A stretch of 28,039 bases of DNA from Plakobranchus ocellatus (taxonomy: Eukaryota > Mollusca > Gastropoda > Plakobranchidae), in assembly GCA_019648995.1 (NCBI GenBank), contig BLXT01006120.1, positions 1,558,313 through 1,586,351 of the forward strand. Reading direction: 5' to 3'. How positions within the stretch are numbered: position 1 is the first letter of the stretch; each line of letters opens with the position of its first letter. Under the pieces are notes generated by a model. That model was not told the DNA's origin and made no database searches. It was given only the letters and a program-made list of their open reading frames with translations. Shown here one piece after another: positions 1 through 27,692 of this stretch. Both the position numbers and the translations under genes were made by a program.

Positions 1-581
1 CCCCCCCCCTCTTTCTCTCTCTCTCTGTCTCTCTCTGTCTCTCTCTCTCTCTGTCTCTCTCTCTCTCTCTCTGGCGTTTTCTTGCTCTCTCTTAAACTTT
101 TCGAAAAGTAAGCTGGTGACAATATTGAATATACATGTACTTTTGACTTATTGTGATTGGATTGGTGAGTTTTATCTTTACTTTTTGGGTAAGTCACATC
201 AATCTTTGCTCTCCGACATAGGGATTAGTAGGAGCTTAATTGTGTTGTCCTTCCCATCAACTTTAAACTGAAAGTTTGGGCTTCTCTCTCCTTTTACCAG
301 AAACATGGCTTTATTGTGTTTGCCCTTAAAGGGGATTTCTTTCTCTTTTCACTGTTCTCTTGTTGCAAACTTTTGTAATAAAATTTGCCCATCAGTGGCC
401 CTTTGTTGCAACTAAGGGATTTTCAGTGTACTTTTAGTTTTAAAAAAGTGGCTTTAATAGTCATAATTTTGTGAACAAAGTAGCTTTCTCTGTTGGTTTA
501 TTACAAGAAGCAGCAGCTTCCTCTGTGCCTTTGTTACCCAAAAGAGTCTTTTACATTCCTTTTTTTTACGGTTCTCTCCAG
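1..581 (+). other. p38 intron (3' part), with (CT)n
   Basis: Intron sequence upstream of the first visible exon. It starts with a polypyrimidine (CT)n/(CTGT) microsatellite at about 10-72. I looked for the exon encoding the preceding kinase segment (catalytic Lys and helix alphaC) and did not see it. Confidence 0.8.
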
Positions 582-16584
<16,003 letters not shown>

Positions 16585-18445
16585 TGGACTACATTGCAGT
16601 TGCTTCATTTTCTCCCTCCCTCCCTTTCTCTGTCTCTTTCTTTTTCTCACCTTTTTTTTTTAATAGAATTGTGGATTCTTTCACACATATATTCTGTTTT
16701 TGCTATTTTTGTCTGCTTGTTATTTGCCTTTTACCCCACAAATAATAGATGACTTTTTTTTTTTAAAACGTTTAAGATTTAGAATAATTTTATGTTTTCT
16801 GAAATTATAAATGCAAATCACCTATCATTAAATATGTAGTCTTATTTTTTTTAATTTAAACCAGTCTTATTTCACATTCTATGAATTTGAGGAAGTGTGT
16901 GAGTGAGTATGTGACCTTGGGATAAACACATGGGGCAACCTATGTTGCTCTGCATCTATCTAGCATCTAAAGGTATACATATATTGTAGATTACTTTGAT
17001 TATTGTCAATTTCTCAGTCATATAGGCAGAGTGCTCAAGCCCTTGTTAGTCTTTGCCAATGTGAAAATCTTTTTATCTTATGTATGTTTAAAATTTTTTC
17101 TCTTTTTCTACTATGTCTAGTTGTGCAATTTGTGTTATCAATCCACTCAAAGTCAACGTAATAAGAAAAAAGTTATATAAATGTATTACACTTAGGTGTG
17201 ATGTAACCTTTCTTTGTTTTTTTTTTTTGTTTTTTTTTTGTTAACTGTTTTACATATCAGTGGATTCATCATGTATGCTTAATTTATTAATGTTTTCTTG
17301 TCCAGGTTGAGTCCTTTTAATCAACTTTAGAAAATATTGTGCAGCTGTCAGCCTTTCCTGTTTACCCAAGCATTTCCTTGGAGTTTTTGTCCTGTTCAAA
17401 GCTTGCTGGATTTTTTTCTGTGGTTAGAATGTTAGATAGGCACTTGGCTATTTTTGATGAATCTTTTGTTCGGCAATTTGACCTTCAAAGTAGTTTTGGC
17501 ACTTACTTAGCACACATTTTATTCCCTCTCTATTTTTTTTTTCTGACAGACAAGGCTATACATTATTCACAAAAGCTCCAATGCTGCAGAATGATATCTC
17601 AGTTCATTGTGTCATCCACATATTAATCCCTTATCTAGTTACGACTTTAAAAAATCCCATGTGTTTGATAATTTTGATCTTCGCTGTTTTCAGCATCATT
17701 GATAACACAAGGGCTAGCAAACTTACCCTGATATCTGCAGGGAACTTTCTGTTACAAATTTGACCCCACTGGTGATTAGTTTGCCTGACAGGGGCCCAGA
17801 ACCCCGAGATCACCTGATGTGGATGAGCCTAATTCTCCTCCTACTAGGTATTGTTTTATTTTAGTGTCAATAAATTGTTGCATTGTCCAGCAAAGAAGAT
17901 CAGGGGAAGCATTTTTCATTTTATGCTCGGATTTTAAAAATGCTTTGAATTCAAAACATGTAGAAAGTTTTAACTACTCTTAGGTACCATTTGAATTATT
18001 ATTGAAAGGGAGAAATGCCTTAAGTTTGGAGCATGGATGTGCAGCAGTAGATCTACGGCTTTGAAATGCACAGAATTTGAGGGAGATTTGGACCCAAAAC
18101 AGAAGTATTTGGAGGAAAAAGAAATTCCACCCATGCACAATTATTATTTAGCCCAGCAGCACCTCTGCTTGGTTATTTATGCAGGATCGTAGTTTTCATT
18201 TATCTCATGTTTTTCTCCCATGTCTATATAGAATTGAGATTGAAATAAGCAAAAGATTATTTGTGTATGTATCTGATAGGTCTTATAATTCTTTATTAAA
18301 GAACTGATTTCAAACCATATTTATGTATTTTTTTTTTTTTGTTTGTTTATCCAGATTTACTGTAATTGTGAATATTTCATATTTTTATTCATCTTTATAT
18401 TTTTTTTTTTTTGTTTGTTTGTTTGAATAAAATTTACTTCTTTAA
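16585..18445 (+). other. probable p38 3' UTR
   Basis: AT-rich sequence right after the stop, with no coding signal beyond chance frames. AATAAA at 17869-17874 (followed by ttgttgcattgt) and at 18426-18431 (followed by a GT-rich ttgtttacttgtgttg) are plausible polyadenylation signals. The true end cannot be fixed without transcripts and may lie further right. Confidence 0.5.
18426..18431 (+). terminator. candidate poly(A) signal of p38
   Basis: AATAAA followed at about 15-30 nt by a T/GT-rich downstream element. Confidence 0.4.
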
Positions 18446-18627
18446 TTTGTTTACTTGTGTTGAAAATTGATGATTTGTACATATAATTTCTAAACTTTTA
18501 GACTAATTTTTTTTTTATCTTCGAATTTGTCTTATGAAAGGTTGAAAGGAATTTGCCACACTTGTATCATACTTGTATAGATAAGTCATAAACTCCAAAT
18601 TTTCAATTTCAACAGGGGCTTCTTTTC

Positions 18628-18629
<2 letters not shown>

Positions 18630-18673
<44 letters not shown>
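18630..18673. repeat. (A)n(TA)n microsatellite
   Basis: Eleven A followed by about 16 TA units. Confidence 0.97.
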
Positions 18674-18676
<3 letters not shown>

Positions 18677-18805
18677 TTTCATGAAGGAGGACCAGATTAA
18701 GTGTGTACCAAGCTACAAGCTTCACAATGTTTTCTTTAAATTATTCTAAAATGAAGAAAATGTATTACAGTTCCTTATTTATCAAAACTGTCATTAGCTA
18801 ATAAC

Positions 18806-18960
18806 CAGGGATGCCAGTTTTCAGATTTAAACAGGGTTTCCGAGTTTTTGCCTTGTTTTTATAACTTAAAAGTCAATTATACTTCAACCACAGCTTTGAG
18901 AAAACTTTGTATTACCACATAAGTTTCCTGCTTTTTTGTCAGAGGCCACTGGCATCCCTG
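18806..18960. mobile_element. 155-bp hAT-like MITE
   Basis: Perfect 13-bp terminal inverted repeats: CAGGGATGCCAGT at 18806-18818 and ACTGGCATCCCTG at 18948-18960. CAGGG ends are typical of hAT elements. No coding capacity. The flanking 8 bp (ctaataac, aaaaatca) do not form a clear target duplication, so it is either old or altered at the edges. Confidence 0.75.
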
Positions 18961-20630
18961 AAAAATCACTCAATAGGCTGATCTTAAATAGTTTCACTGG
19001 TTTTTTTTTTTTCTTCCTTGTTCCAACATAAGTTTCTTTCCTTTTACACTTTTTTCAGTTTTTCAACACATTTTAAAGAAAGATGATGTTCGATGCAAAC
19101 ATTGGCCCTCTTACTCTAAGGATAATGGAAATAATACATCTTAAACTTGAACAAGTAAACACTTTTACTCCAAGTGGATAATGGCATTGACCAGTACAGA
19201 TTCTGGAAGCTAATAATGTTTATTCAAGTAGAGCAGCAACTTTAGTGCCAGCCTTAATTCATTTACATGTTGCAGGAACAGATTTTGCAATATCTCGCAG
19301 TTGTGGGAATTCATGGTTTTATAGAAAAAATCTGGCATTTCGTTTTGAAGTGGCCCTTTATGGTTAGTGTTGCCACAAAGTACAACAGGAACAAGTGCCA
19401 TGCATAATATGTAAGTACATAAGTTAGCAAAGCTCCTCAAAATTCTCATCAGTATCTCTAGAGGGCATTGTCCAAATTTTTACAACATACTCTTTTAATG
19501 CCTTGAGACCTTTTACCGAGGAGGATGTGGCATGTAAAATACTGCCTTCTTTTACTTTTTAAACAATTTGAAACACTTGCATTCAGATGCAGAATCAACA
19601 TGTCAGTATCGAGTTGTTACCATCACAAAACCCACAGAATGTAGCTTTAGACTAGTTTTAAATGTTTAAGATGGAACTACTTGTTCAGACTGGTTTCAAC
19701 ACATACATTTTGAGGGCAGTTCAAGCACTTGTAATATGAACAGATATAATCATTGAAACATCTTGAAACTTCGTTTTTGTGTGCTTTATGTTAGAAAAAA
19801 AGCATTTACATATAGGGATTTTAACTTTTTGAAAATCGAAAAGCTCTTATAAGAAGTAAGCAAGAAATATTGTGGACTGCTTAGTTCTGGTCTGAAGGCT
19901 TAAAGTCATATTGATAGTTATAAAGAGGGCAGAAATGTTTGGAAGAGTTTGTACAGAGTAATGGTGAGTTTTTAATATTTAAACCTCAAAGTAATCTGAA
20001 GCTTGTTCCTACAATGCATCATAGACTGTTCCACATTTACCCCTCATTTTTGTAAACCCAATGATTCTTTGGTTTTTTTTTTAACTTTCTGTTTTAAATT
20101 TAATATGTTAAAATTTGTTCTTATTGTTTAAATTTTTTTTGCCATTACCACGTCACCCAGATCCATATGTGTGTAACCTATTATGCCTTTTGCTCATATT
20201 GTCAAAGATTTAGAAATTGATTAACGCATCTCACACAATTTGAAATGAAAGAAAGGACAAACATATTTTGAAATATGTGATAGATGGAGCTACATATGAA
20301 CATAATACCACATGGATAGTTTTTTTATTTGAATAATATGTAGCATTTTTTTTTTTTTTGGTTTGTGGTAGCTTTTGTTTGTTGCATGGTTAGTTCCATT
20401 ATGCAAGAAACTCAGGCCAGAATTATTTTGACTGCACAGTGACAGGAAGCAGCAAGAGATGCACAATAATATCTGTTATTGCTTCTCAGTTCATCGATGT
20501 GCATGCTTAATTTCCTTTTGTACAGTTTCTGGTATAGGCTTTTCTAAAGGACTCTAAACCAGTTTAGAGTGTGAATACTCTTCTATTGACCTCGTGTTTG
20601 AATGTTTCTTTAGTCACCTCACAACAGAGC

Positions 20631-20646
20631 TGTGTGGGCCCACACA
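20631..20646. repeat. 16-bp perfect palindrome
   Basis: TGTGTGGGCCCACACA reads the same on both strands. It is unusually GC-rich for its surroundings. Confidence 0.7.
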
Positions 20647-23600
20647 ATTTTACGAAAATAGCAACTTAATCTAAATAGAAATTTATAAATCAAGCTAGAT
20701 CTTGCTTGTACAAGTAAAGCTATGTATAGAGCAGTTTACTTTTTTAAAACTTCAATCAATTTAATCCTTAGATAAGTGCACTTTTTTTTTGTACAGTGAG
20801 AACGAGACTTTAGAAGCTTACCTGTTTTTTGGTGGGTCCACAAATGAAAGATTATTTTTTCAATAATGAATTTTTTTTGGGTATGAAAATATATACAAGC
20901 TCACCAAAAGATTGCATTCTAGATTAGAGGGAAATCAGTAATCATTGATTGATATACAGAATAGTCAGAATGTAAAAAATTCATGTTTATTTTTTTTGTT
21001 GTCCTGTTTCATTAGTCTTTGTTATGAGAGAGACTGCTGTCTGTGGCGCCTTTAAGCTGCTTATGCAATAGTGTCAAAGAAAACACTGTATCTTAATAGC
21101 ATAATATTTAGTATATAGAAAGGGAGTTATAGATTTAAAAAGTCTGAAAAATATAACTCTATAAAAATGATTTATCATGTTATCCATGAATTATAAAATG
21201 TTTTGAAGCTAGTTCTAATGTCTCATGTTGCATATAACACTTGGATGAAAAAAAAACTTCGCAATTCTGTGTTTCCTCTTCAAAGTGTTTTTTTTTATAA
21301 ATAAAAAATTCCATATCTTGGCTCAGAATTCACATAGATTTACTCAGTTTTCAAGATAGCACTGCTAATTCACTTCTTTTATGATTTCTCCTTCTTGCCA
21401 TTTGATGGTTAGACATGTTGACAAAATGGCCAATAGTTTTGCTCAAGGTAAAGTAATACAATTATCTTTCATTTGAGTGTAGGTTTTTACATTATTTTTT
21501 TTTGCATATATGTTTAGATCTCTGTGCTGTAATCAATGAAACAAGGTTGAAGGACAATAATTGTGCTATTTTAACCTTTTCTGTGAGAGGAAAAAAGAAA
21601 TACCATGTAGATGATCTTGTCAATCTCCAATGTGGGGGTTATTCTCTTGTATCACATGACGTATCAATAGAATAGGTTCTGTTTCTCAAAGGACCCATCA
21701 ATAAAAATAAGTTTTACCTGTTTTGAAACAAAGTGCATGAATGCTCTTTTTTTTCTATTTAGTATAGCTATATTTGTACTGGAAAAATGCAGCTTGTTTA
21801 AATATTCATTGTTAGTGTGAATAATTTTACCAAAAGCAGTTTTTAGATTTTTTTAAATATTATGTAAATTCAGGTTACAATTATAATTGTTATAAAGTGT
21901 CTTCTTCATGCTATTAAATTGTTTTCTTGTATGTATATAATGTGGTAAGATTATATTCACCATTCATGCCATGATTAGTATTGACTAAATAAGGTAGATA
22001 GAGATGTAATTATGTAGCTGATAGCTCTGGAGAACACCTCATGCTACTATAAATTTTTTGCGAAATGTTTTGTTACTAACATAGATCTATGGCAATAACT
22101 TTTTGTATTTAATATTTAATCACTTGACTGCTGACGTAAATGAAAGCAAAAAATTACTGCTCAGAAGAAAATGTTATTACCTGGATGCATATTCTCTTTT
22201 CGTGGAAAGTGTTACTTTAATAATGTTATGCATTCGTTTGGCCTTTTTTTTTTTCTGAAGGAGTATTCTACACATTAAGATATAATGTCATGGCAAAATT
22301 AAACAAATTTGATCCTGTTGGGTTTTTTTTTTTTTTTTTTTAAAGAGGATGAATTTGGCCTCTTAGCAGACAAGTGGTTAATGTTTAATTGCTTTTGTGA
22401 TATGCTGAAACTTTGCAACCATGTAATGAGATGATGTCTGTCTCTAGCTATTTTGTGGAGAGTTTTCTAAACAAGGATTAAACTTTGCATGGATGTTTTT
22501 AGTTTTTCTGATCGGGGAGGGGCATAAGATGAACTCATTCTCTAATTCTGAACTTCTTTTTTTTTGTTTTGACAATTGAAGACCATCTTTAGAAGTTGTA
22601 AGCTGATTGTGTCCTTTCTAAATTTTCTATTCACTAAATGATCCAGAGAAGAATTCATCTAAATCAAAACTGCATAAGTCAATCTTCTTTTAAGAAGATC
22701 TAATTCTTTGGGCACAGTTTGAGCTACTGTTGCATTTTTTGTTATTGTAATGAACAATGTAATGGATGAGGCGATGTTGTTTTTAATACCCAAAGGGCAT
22801 AAACGTATTGCATTAGGTAAATAAAAATAAAAAGACAGGACTGTGCAATCTTTACCTGATAAGATGATGGTTTCAAATAAACATTTTTTTTAATGTTAGA
22901 TGTGCAGTCCTTATGTATGTTTGTCTGAGCCATTGGTTAGGTTATAGAAGTACAAATTTATGAAAGGCTTTTTATCTCAGACATAAAATGTAATGTTCTA
23001 ACATGCCACTCATTTGCATATAATTCTTTTTTTCTACTTTGTTTCTGCTTATCCTGCAAATAGAAATTAAAATGGTCATTTTTTAACTTGAAACTTGAAA
23101 GTGTATGCGTGGTCATCTGAAATCGAAACAGGATCATTCTTTTTGATTTCAAGGATAATTATTTAAGTAAACTTAAGATCTTAAGAAATTTTTTGAAGTG
23201 TCAGAAACTTGATTTTATGAAGGTTCAACTAAATTGACCTCCCTGTAGTTTCAACAGTGATGGAAAGAAGAAGCAAATGCTAGCAATTTTGGTAGCTTTA
23301 CTTGGATATAAAGTATGGTTAAAAATAATGGCATCAAATTAAAATTTTTTTCCAGCCAAGGTTTGATTTTTTGTTTGCTTGTTTATATTTTAACTTTTTT
23401 TTAAAATGGCTTTATCAAAAATGGCATAATGTCCAAACCAGGAACTGCATAGAACATAAGTTTTTATAAAATTGGTACACTTTCATAATAAATTTAAGTT
23501 GGTTCATCTTAATAATACAATACATGTTCAGCTATTTTTGGGTAACATTTTTTTCTCTTCAAAAAGTCCTCAATCATAGTTCTCTTTAGGCTTTATTTTC

Positions 23601-24484
23601 CCAATACTTTTTGTTTGTCTTATTTGGAGGAAAAAAATAGTGTATCCAAGTTAGGTTAAGATTAGATACTTTATAATGAAATTATTTTTCTTTTCATTGG
23701 TGTTGCTACTATAACTGTCGTAACTCAAAGCTTGTTTTTTTGTGTGTCACACAAAAAATTTTGCGGGAAAATGAAATACTTATGTATACAATTCTGTAAA
23801 AAAAAAAAAAAGAACTTTCTGCCTTTCTTTTTATGACCTATAGATATATACATGTATATTTATATATTATATACACACCTTGGATATGAGAGAATTGATG
23901 TATTTATCTACTCTAAATCTGAAGACAGACATGGCTTGTTAGTACTGTAATTCATTTAAGGCCCGTACTACAAGAGCTTGTCTTTGGCTGTTTCATTAAT
24001 TAAAAAAAAATCTCTCCAATATTCCTGTTTTTTTTTTTTTGGATTTGCAGATTTCATTGTTGTTGTTGTTAGTTTTAAATCTGACTATGCTTGGTCTTTT
24101 TTTGGGGGTGCGACATTATTTTTTTATGTCCTCTTTGTAAACCTAGGTTTGTGTTATAATGCTGATGAAGTGTCTCTGTACCTGCCATACGCTTCACACT
24201 ATAATAAATATTGCAGTTGGTTTTGTTACTGCAGCCCTTGCAAACTCTTCAACTGTGGCCGAAGATATATTATGAATACATAAACCTTTACATAAAAGAG
24301 AGATAGATAAAAAAGGGGAGAAGAGGTACAGCTGCAGAAAGTAGTAAAGCACTAAATCTGATGGTACTATTTTTTTAATTACAAATATATTATTGATCCA
24401 TTTGCTATATGTGTCACAAGAAGTTCATGAAAGAAACAGTCAAATCACAGTAATCCACAACAGGAAACAAATGTTAAATATGCT

Positions 24485-25262
24485 TTTATTGCAAGAGCAA
24501 TTCTAAAGGAATATAGTTTAAGGTTATGAGTTTTTGGATCAATTCCAAAACTTGATGTATTTTAATGAACAAAAAGAGAAATAAGTTCTCTACACTGGTT
24601 TGTGGCAACAGAATGTCTTCTGTGCTCCTCTAAAAAAATCACTGTCCAACGTGCAACTGTTCAACTGATTCAAGAAGAGTGCGCTTCAAAGGTCTACTTG
24701 TGTTAAAGCCTTTCACAGGTGGTAAAGTCTCGTGAGCGTAATAGAGAAGATAGAGTAAAAAGCTATCTTTAAAGTACACTCAGTATTTAGCTAAACAAGA
24801 CACATCGAGCAGTTGACACGTCATTGACAACAAGAGTGAATAAAAGATATATACATTCACAAAAATCACTGGAGGGCAATAAAAAAGTCAATGCATTAAG
24901 CAAAATGCCTTTCTTGGTTTTAAAAAGAAAAGAAAAGAAATAATTTGGCCTCTAGTGGTTTCTTTTTCAAAACCATGTTCTTTTAGGCAATATTTAATTT
25001 TTCATATATTTTTTTTCAATCACCTTTACTTTAACTCTCAGCTCTCGAGACAGATTTCATTTTTAGTTTCTCACCTAAAATTGGAAGGACTTTAAATAGA
25101 TGAAAAAGTACAAAACAATTTTGAACAACTAAGAGATAAAGAAAGTGGGGAAAAAGAAAAGATTACACAGAAAATGTATGAAGATTTTTTATTTTTTTAA
25201 TTGAAGCATGGATTTGTCCTGTAAAGTAAACAAAATGATGTTGGACTGGCGGCTCTAGATGC
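24485..25262 (-). other. possible 3' UTR of the minus-strand gene
   Basis: Lies just after the minus-strand stop at 25263. AATAAA on the minus strand (plus tttatt, 24485-24490) could end the transcript. No other signal is seen. Confidence 0.35.
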
Positions 25263-25295
25263 TTACGTACTGATGCCAGCTTCTTTCTCCAGTTG
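25263..25295 (-). CDS. candidate last exon of an unidentified minus-strand gene
   Basis: A pyrimidine tract and ctatttcag acceptor are followed by QLEKEAGIST and TAA (25265-25263). It joins in phase 0 to the exon at 27646-27692, giving the tail MSVPEANHFLHTVEA-QLEKEAGIST. The join is protein-like (charged, probably helical). I do not recognise the protein. Confidence is limited because 33 coding bases are easily matched by chance. Confidence 0.5.
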   Translation of the reverse strand, partial: QLEKEAGIST

Positions 25296-25759
25296 CTGAA
25301 ATAGAAAAAAGAAAGCTTGAGGCTGCAGGTGAGACAGGCAAGGATAAACATGCATAAACTTTCAATATTCATTAATTCTTTTTTTAACGTATTAGCTTTC
25401 ATATCGTGATAATTGTATACTTTTTTGTAGCCACTGCTTGTTTGCCAACTAATGGGCCATCAACGTAGTGGAAATAAAAAACAACCTGTTTTGAGATCAG
25501 TTTGAAAAAAGTTTGAAGTTCCATTTTGAACATTTTAAACTATTTAATCAGCCTGAGAGCCTCACAATTGTGAAAACTGGATCTTGTTTGTTGATTCTGG
25601 ATCAAATGTGGCTTTGAATTTTTTTAAACGTAAAATTAAATTTTCACAAAAGTTTTATGTTACACAAAATACCGATTAGGACTAGTCTTAAGTTAAATAA
25701 TATCGTCTGCTCTAATGGGCTCATATTTGTACAGCACAGGAGAAAAAAATGATAAAATG

Positions 25760-25822
25760 ATGGCAGGCATATCAAAGTCTATGCACAAAGAGGGCATTTC
25801 AGAGATTTGATACGCCTGCCAT
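25760..25822. repeat. hairpin repeat, copy 2
   Basis: atggcaggcatatcaaa (25760-25776) pairs with tttgatacgcctgccat (25806-25822) at 16 of 17 positions. An inner atgc/gcat helix closes a 9-nt loop. The 63-nt fold is similar in size to a small pre-miRNA or to a foldback MITE core. Confidence 0.75.
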
Positions 25823-26257
25823 GGATGAAATATTCCTCCTACTATCTAGTCCTGTTGTCATTTAGTTTTAAGAAACCGGTGAGCAACAACAGGTTAATTT
25901 TTGTGCGTTTCACTAGACGTGAAACACAATAGAGATAGCGATTTGAGGGGAAGCGCAATGGTTTTATCCCTCCTTTGGACATCAGCATTTAAAATTACAA
26001 TAAGCTTTATAATGAGAGTCCGCATTGAGAAAATACTTCTGTATGTATATAAAATCTAAAAACGAGATGTGTTTTACATTCTTTTCCAAAACGAATTCAA
26101 ATGTCTGGGTAGCAGACTAACATGGAACTGCCAAAATGAGAACCTAACTTTTTTGGGTCAAAACTTTTCCTTTTGAAATAAACAAACGTCTTAAAATGTA
26201 TTAAAGAGCAGTCTATGCTTAATGACATTGACTAACTCAAAACTGTTCATCTTGACT

Positions 26258-26542
26258 CAGGGCCGGATCCAGTGGGGGGGGGGGACCTCCCCTGCAAAAA
26301 TTATGTACCTCTGGATGTTGTTTATGTACTATTTTAATGTCAGGTGAGGCCACATTTTCACTCTCACATTGCAAAAATTCTTCCGGACCTCTCCCCTGCA
26401 AAAGTTATGTGCCTGTGGATGTTAATTAAGATCTATGTACTATTTTAGTGCCAGAAGAGACCACATTTTCGTCAGCTTCAGGAGAGCTTTGTCTCCCTGA
26501 TCCCTCCTTTCCCTCCCTTTTCAAGTTCTTGATCCGACCCTG
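26258..26542. mobile_element. 285-bp hAT-like MITE with internal duplication
   Basis: Ends CAGGGCCGGATCCA (26258-26271) and TTGATCCGACCCTG (26529-26542) are inverted repeats matching at 12 of 14 positions. TGACT flanks both sides directly (26253-26257, 26543-26547). hAT elements usually make 8-bp duplications, so five may be a decayed one. A 12-G run follows the left end. The interior holds a tandem duplication: 26283-26384 and about 26385-26490. Confidence 0.75.
26283..26490. repeat. tandem duplication of about 102 bp inside the MITE
   Basis: Both units share ggacct(ct)cccctgcaaaa, ttatgt(a/g)cct(c/g)tggatgtt, atgtactatttta(a/g)tg and ccacattttc. Unit 2 carries a short insertion (aattaagatc). 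Confidence 0.85.
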
Positions 26543-27645
26543 TGACTGATATGATTTTGACAATTATAGAAAAAAAGACGCAATTGTATGTATGGTTGAG
26601 AAATCCTCACTGTGTTGATGCCGGCTGGGATATTTTTTAAGATAAACCCCTTTGGTACTAATACGGTTTATTAATGGGTAAATCTTAGGAATATGTTATG
26701 CAACTTGTTTGAAAGAATCAGCGGTCGCATTTTAATATCAATCATTAAGCCTAAAGCTTCTTTATTTCTTAGTTTACGAGGAGTCCAGAAAAGCAGTTTG
26801 ACCGTTACACCTATAAAAGAAATAACTTCAACTGTAGTAATTCATTTACAGCTTTCTTTTAATCCACAATATAATCGAATTCGAATGTTGAATGTTCACC
26901 TTATCACAAAGTAGTAAGCCTAAAATATGGTTTAAAACTGCGACAGTAAGTCATTGCTTTGGAAATTTATTCAAGTTCTTTCGTCATCTGGATATTTGCA
27001 TACTCAATGATTACTGCGAGCTCCAGGCCCTTAGGATCCAACAAAGTATATTCTCTAAAGTCTAGCCTATTCTAGTCAAGATTATTGACAGTAAAATGGC
27101 AACTAGCATGTGACAGTCCTTGTGCGAGTCTTAATAAAGAATCCGTGGTTCAAATTCTAAAGAAAGCCAGTTGAAGGGTATTTCTCTCACAACCACTGAC
27201 GCAGGAATACGCATTTTAAAGAAAAAATAATTAAATAATAGCGGTTTTGTTGCAGCAGTAGGCATTTCACACTCCCTCAAACTTTCAACTTCTCTTGGCT
27301 GCTTTCTAAATGCAACTCCATAAGAATGCCCACTTTGCATTATTATGTAAGCTTAAGCCTTTTGTAGGAGATAAGTTCTCGTGAGCGGAGGCCTAGCCCA
27401 AAAGACTAGGACAACGACCATGCGTGCATGCAAAATTTCATTATGTCATGGCCATACAACATTTTGAAAAAGACAATTCTTAAACTACAGTTAATGTCAA
27501 TAAGTTGATACGCCATCGGCAATTATTATTATTGTTATTATTATTATCAAGGTGTAAGATCATATTTGAACAGCCCCAAAGCACATTTGTTGTTTTCGGA
27601 CAAGATTAATTATTTCTTACAAAAGACATGAGACTTAAAACTTAC

Positions 27646-27692
27646 AGCCTCCACAGTGTGCAAGAAATGGTTGGCTTCTGGTACACTCATGT
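27646..27692 (-). CDS. candidate exon of an unidentified minus-strand gene
   Basis: On the minus strand, ttttcacag precedes AC plus ATGAGTGTACCAGAAGCC..., ending GTGGAGGCT before a consensus gtaagt donor. It encodes (x)MSVPEANHFLHTVEA in the only frame that joins to the QLEKEAGIST exon in phase 0. The 47-nt size and both splice sites are good. Function is unknown; upstream exons would lie right of the window. Confidence 0.5.

Larger units (their letters stand above)
18446..24480. other. long gene-free stretch
   Basis: About 6 kb without a recognisable gene on either strand; the longest frames look like chance. It holds (A)n(TA)n at 18630-18673, a hAT-like MITE at 18806-18960, three palindromes (20551-20570, 20631-20646, 23736-23758) and many poly-T runs. 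Further AATAAA words at 21700 and 24203 leave open a much longer p38 3' UTR. Confidence 0.6.
25296..27645 (-). other. putative intron of the minus-strand gene
   Basis: A 2350-bp GT-AG interval on the minus strand. It contains the hairpin repeat copy 2 (25760-25822) and a hAT-like MITE (26258-26542). The remainder shows nothing recognisable. Confidence 0.45.

Noticed and set aside
23978..24283. 101-residue plus-strand frame, Phe-rich
   Set aside because: Composition follows poly-T runs; no splice context, no recognisable domain.
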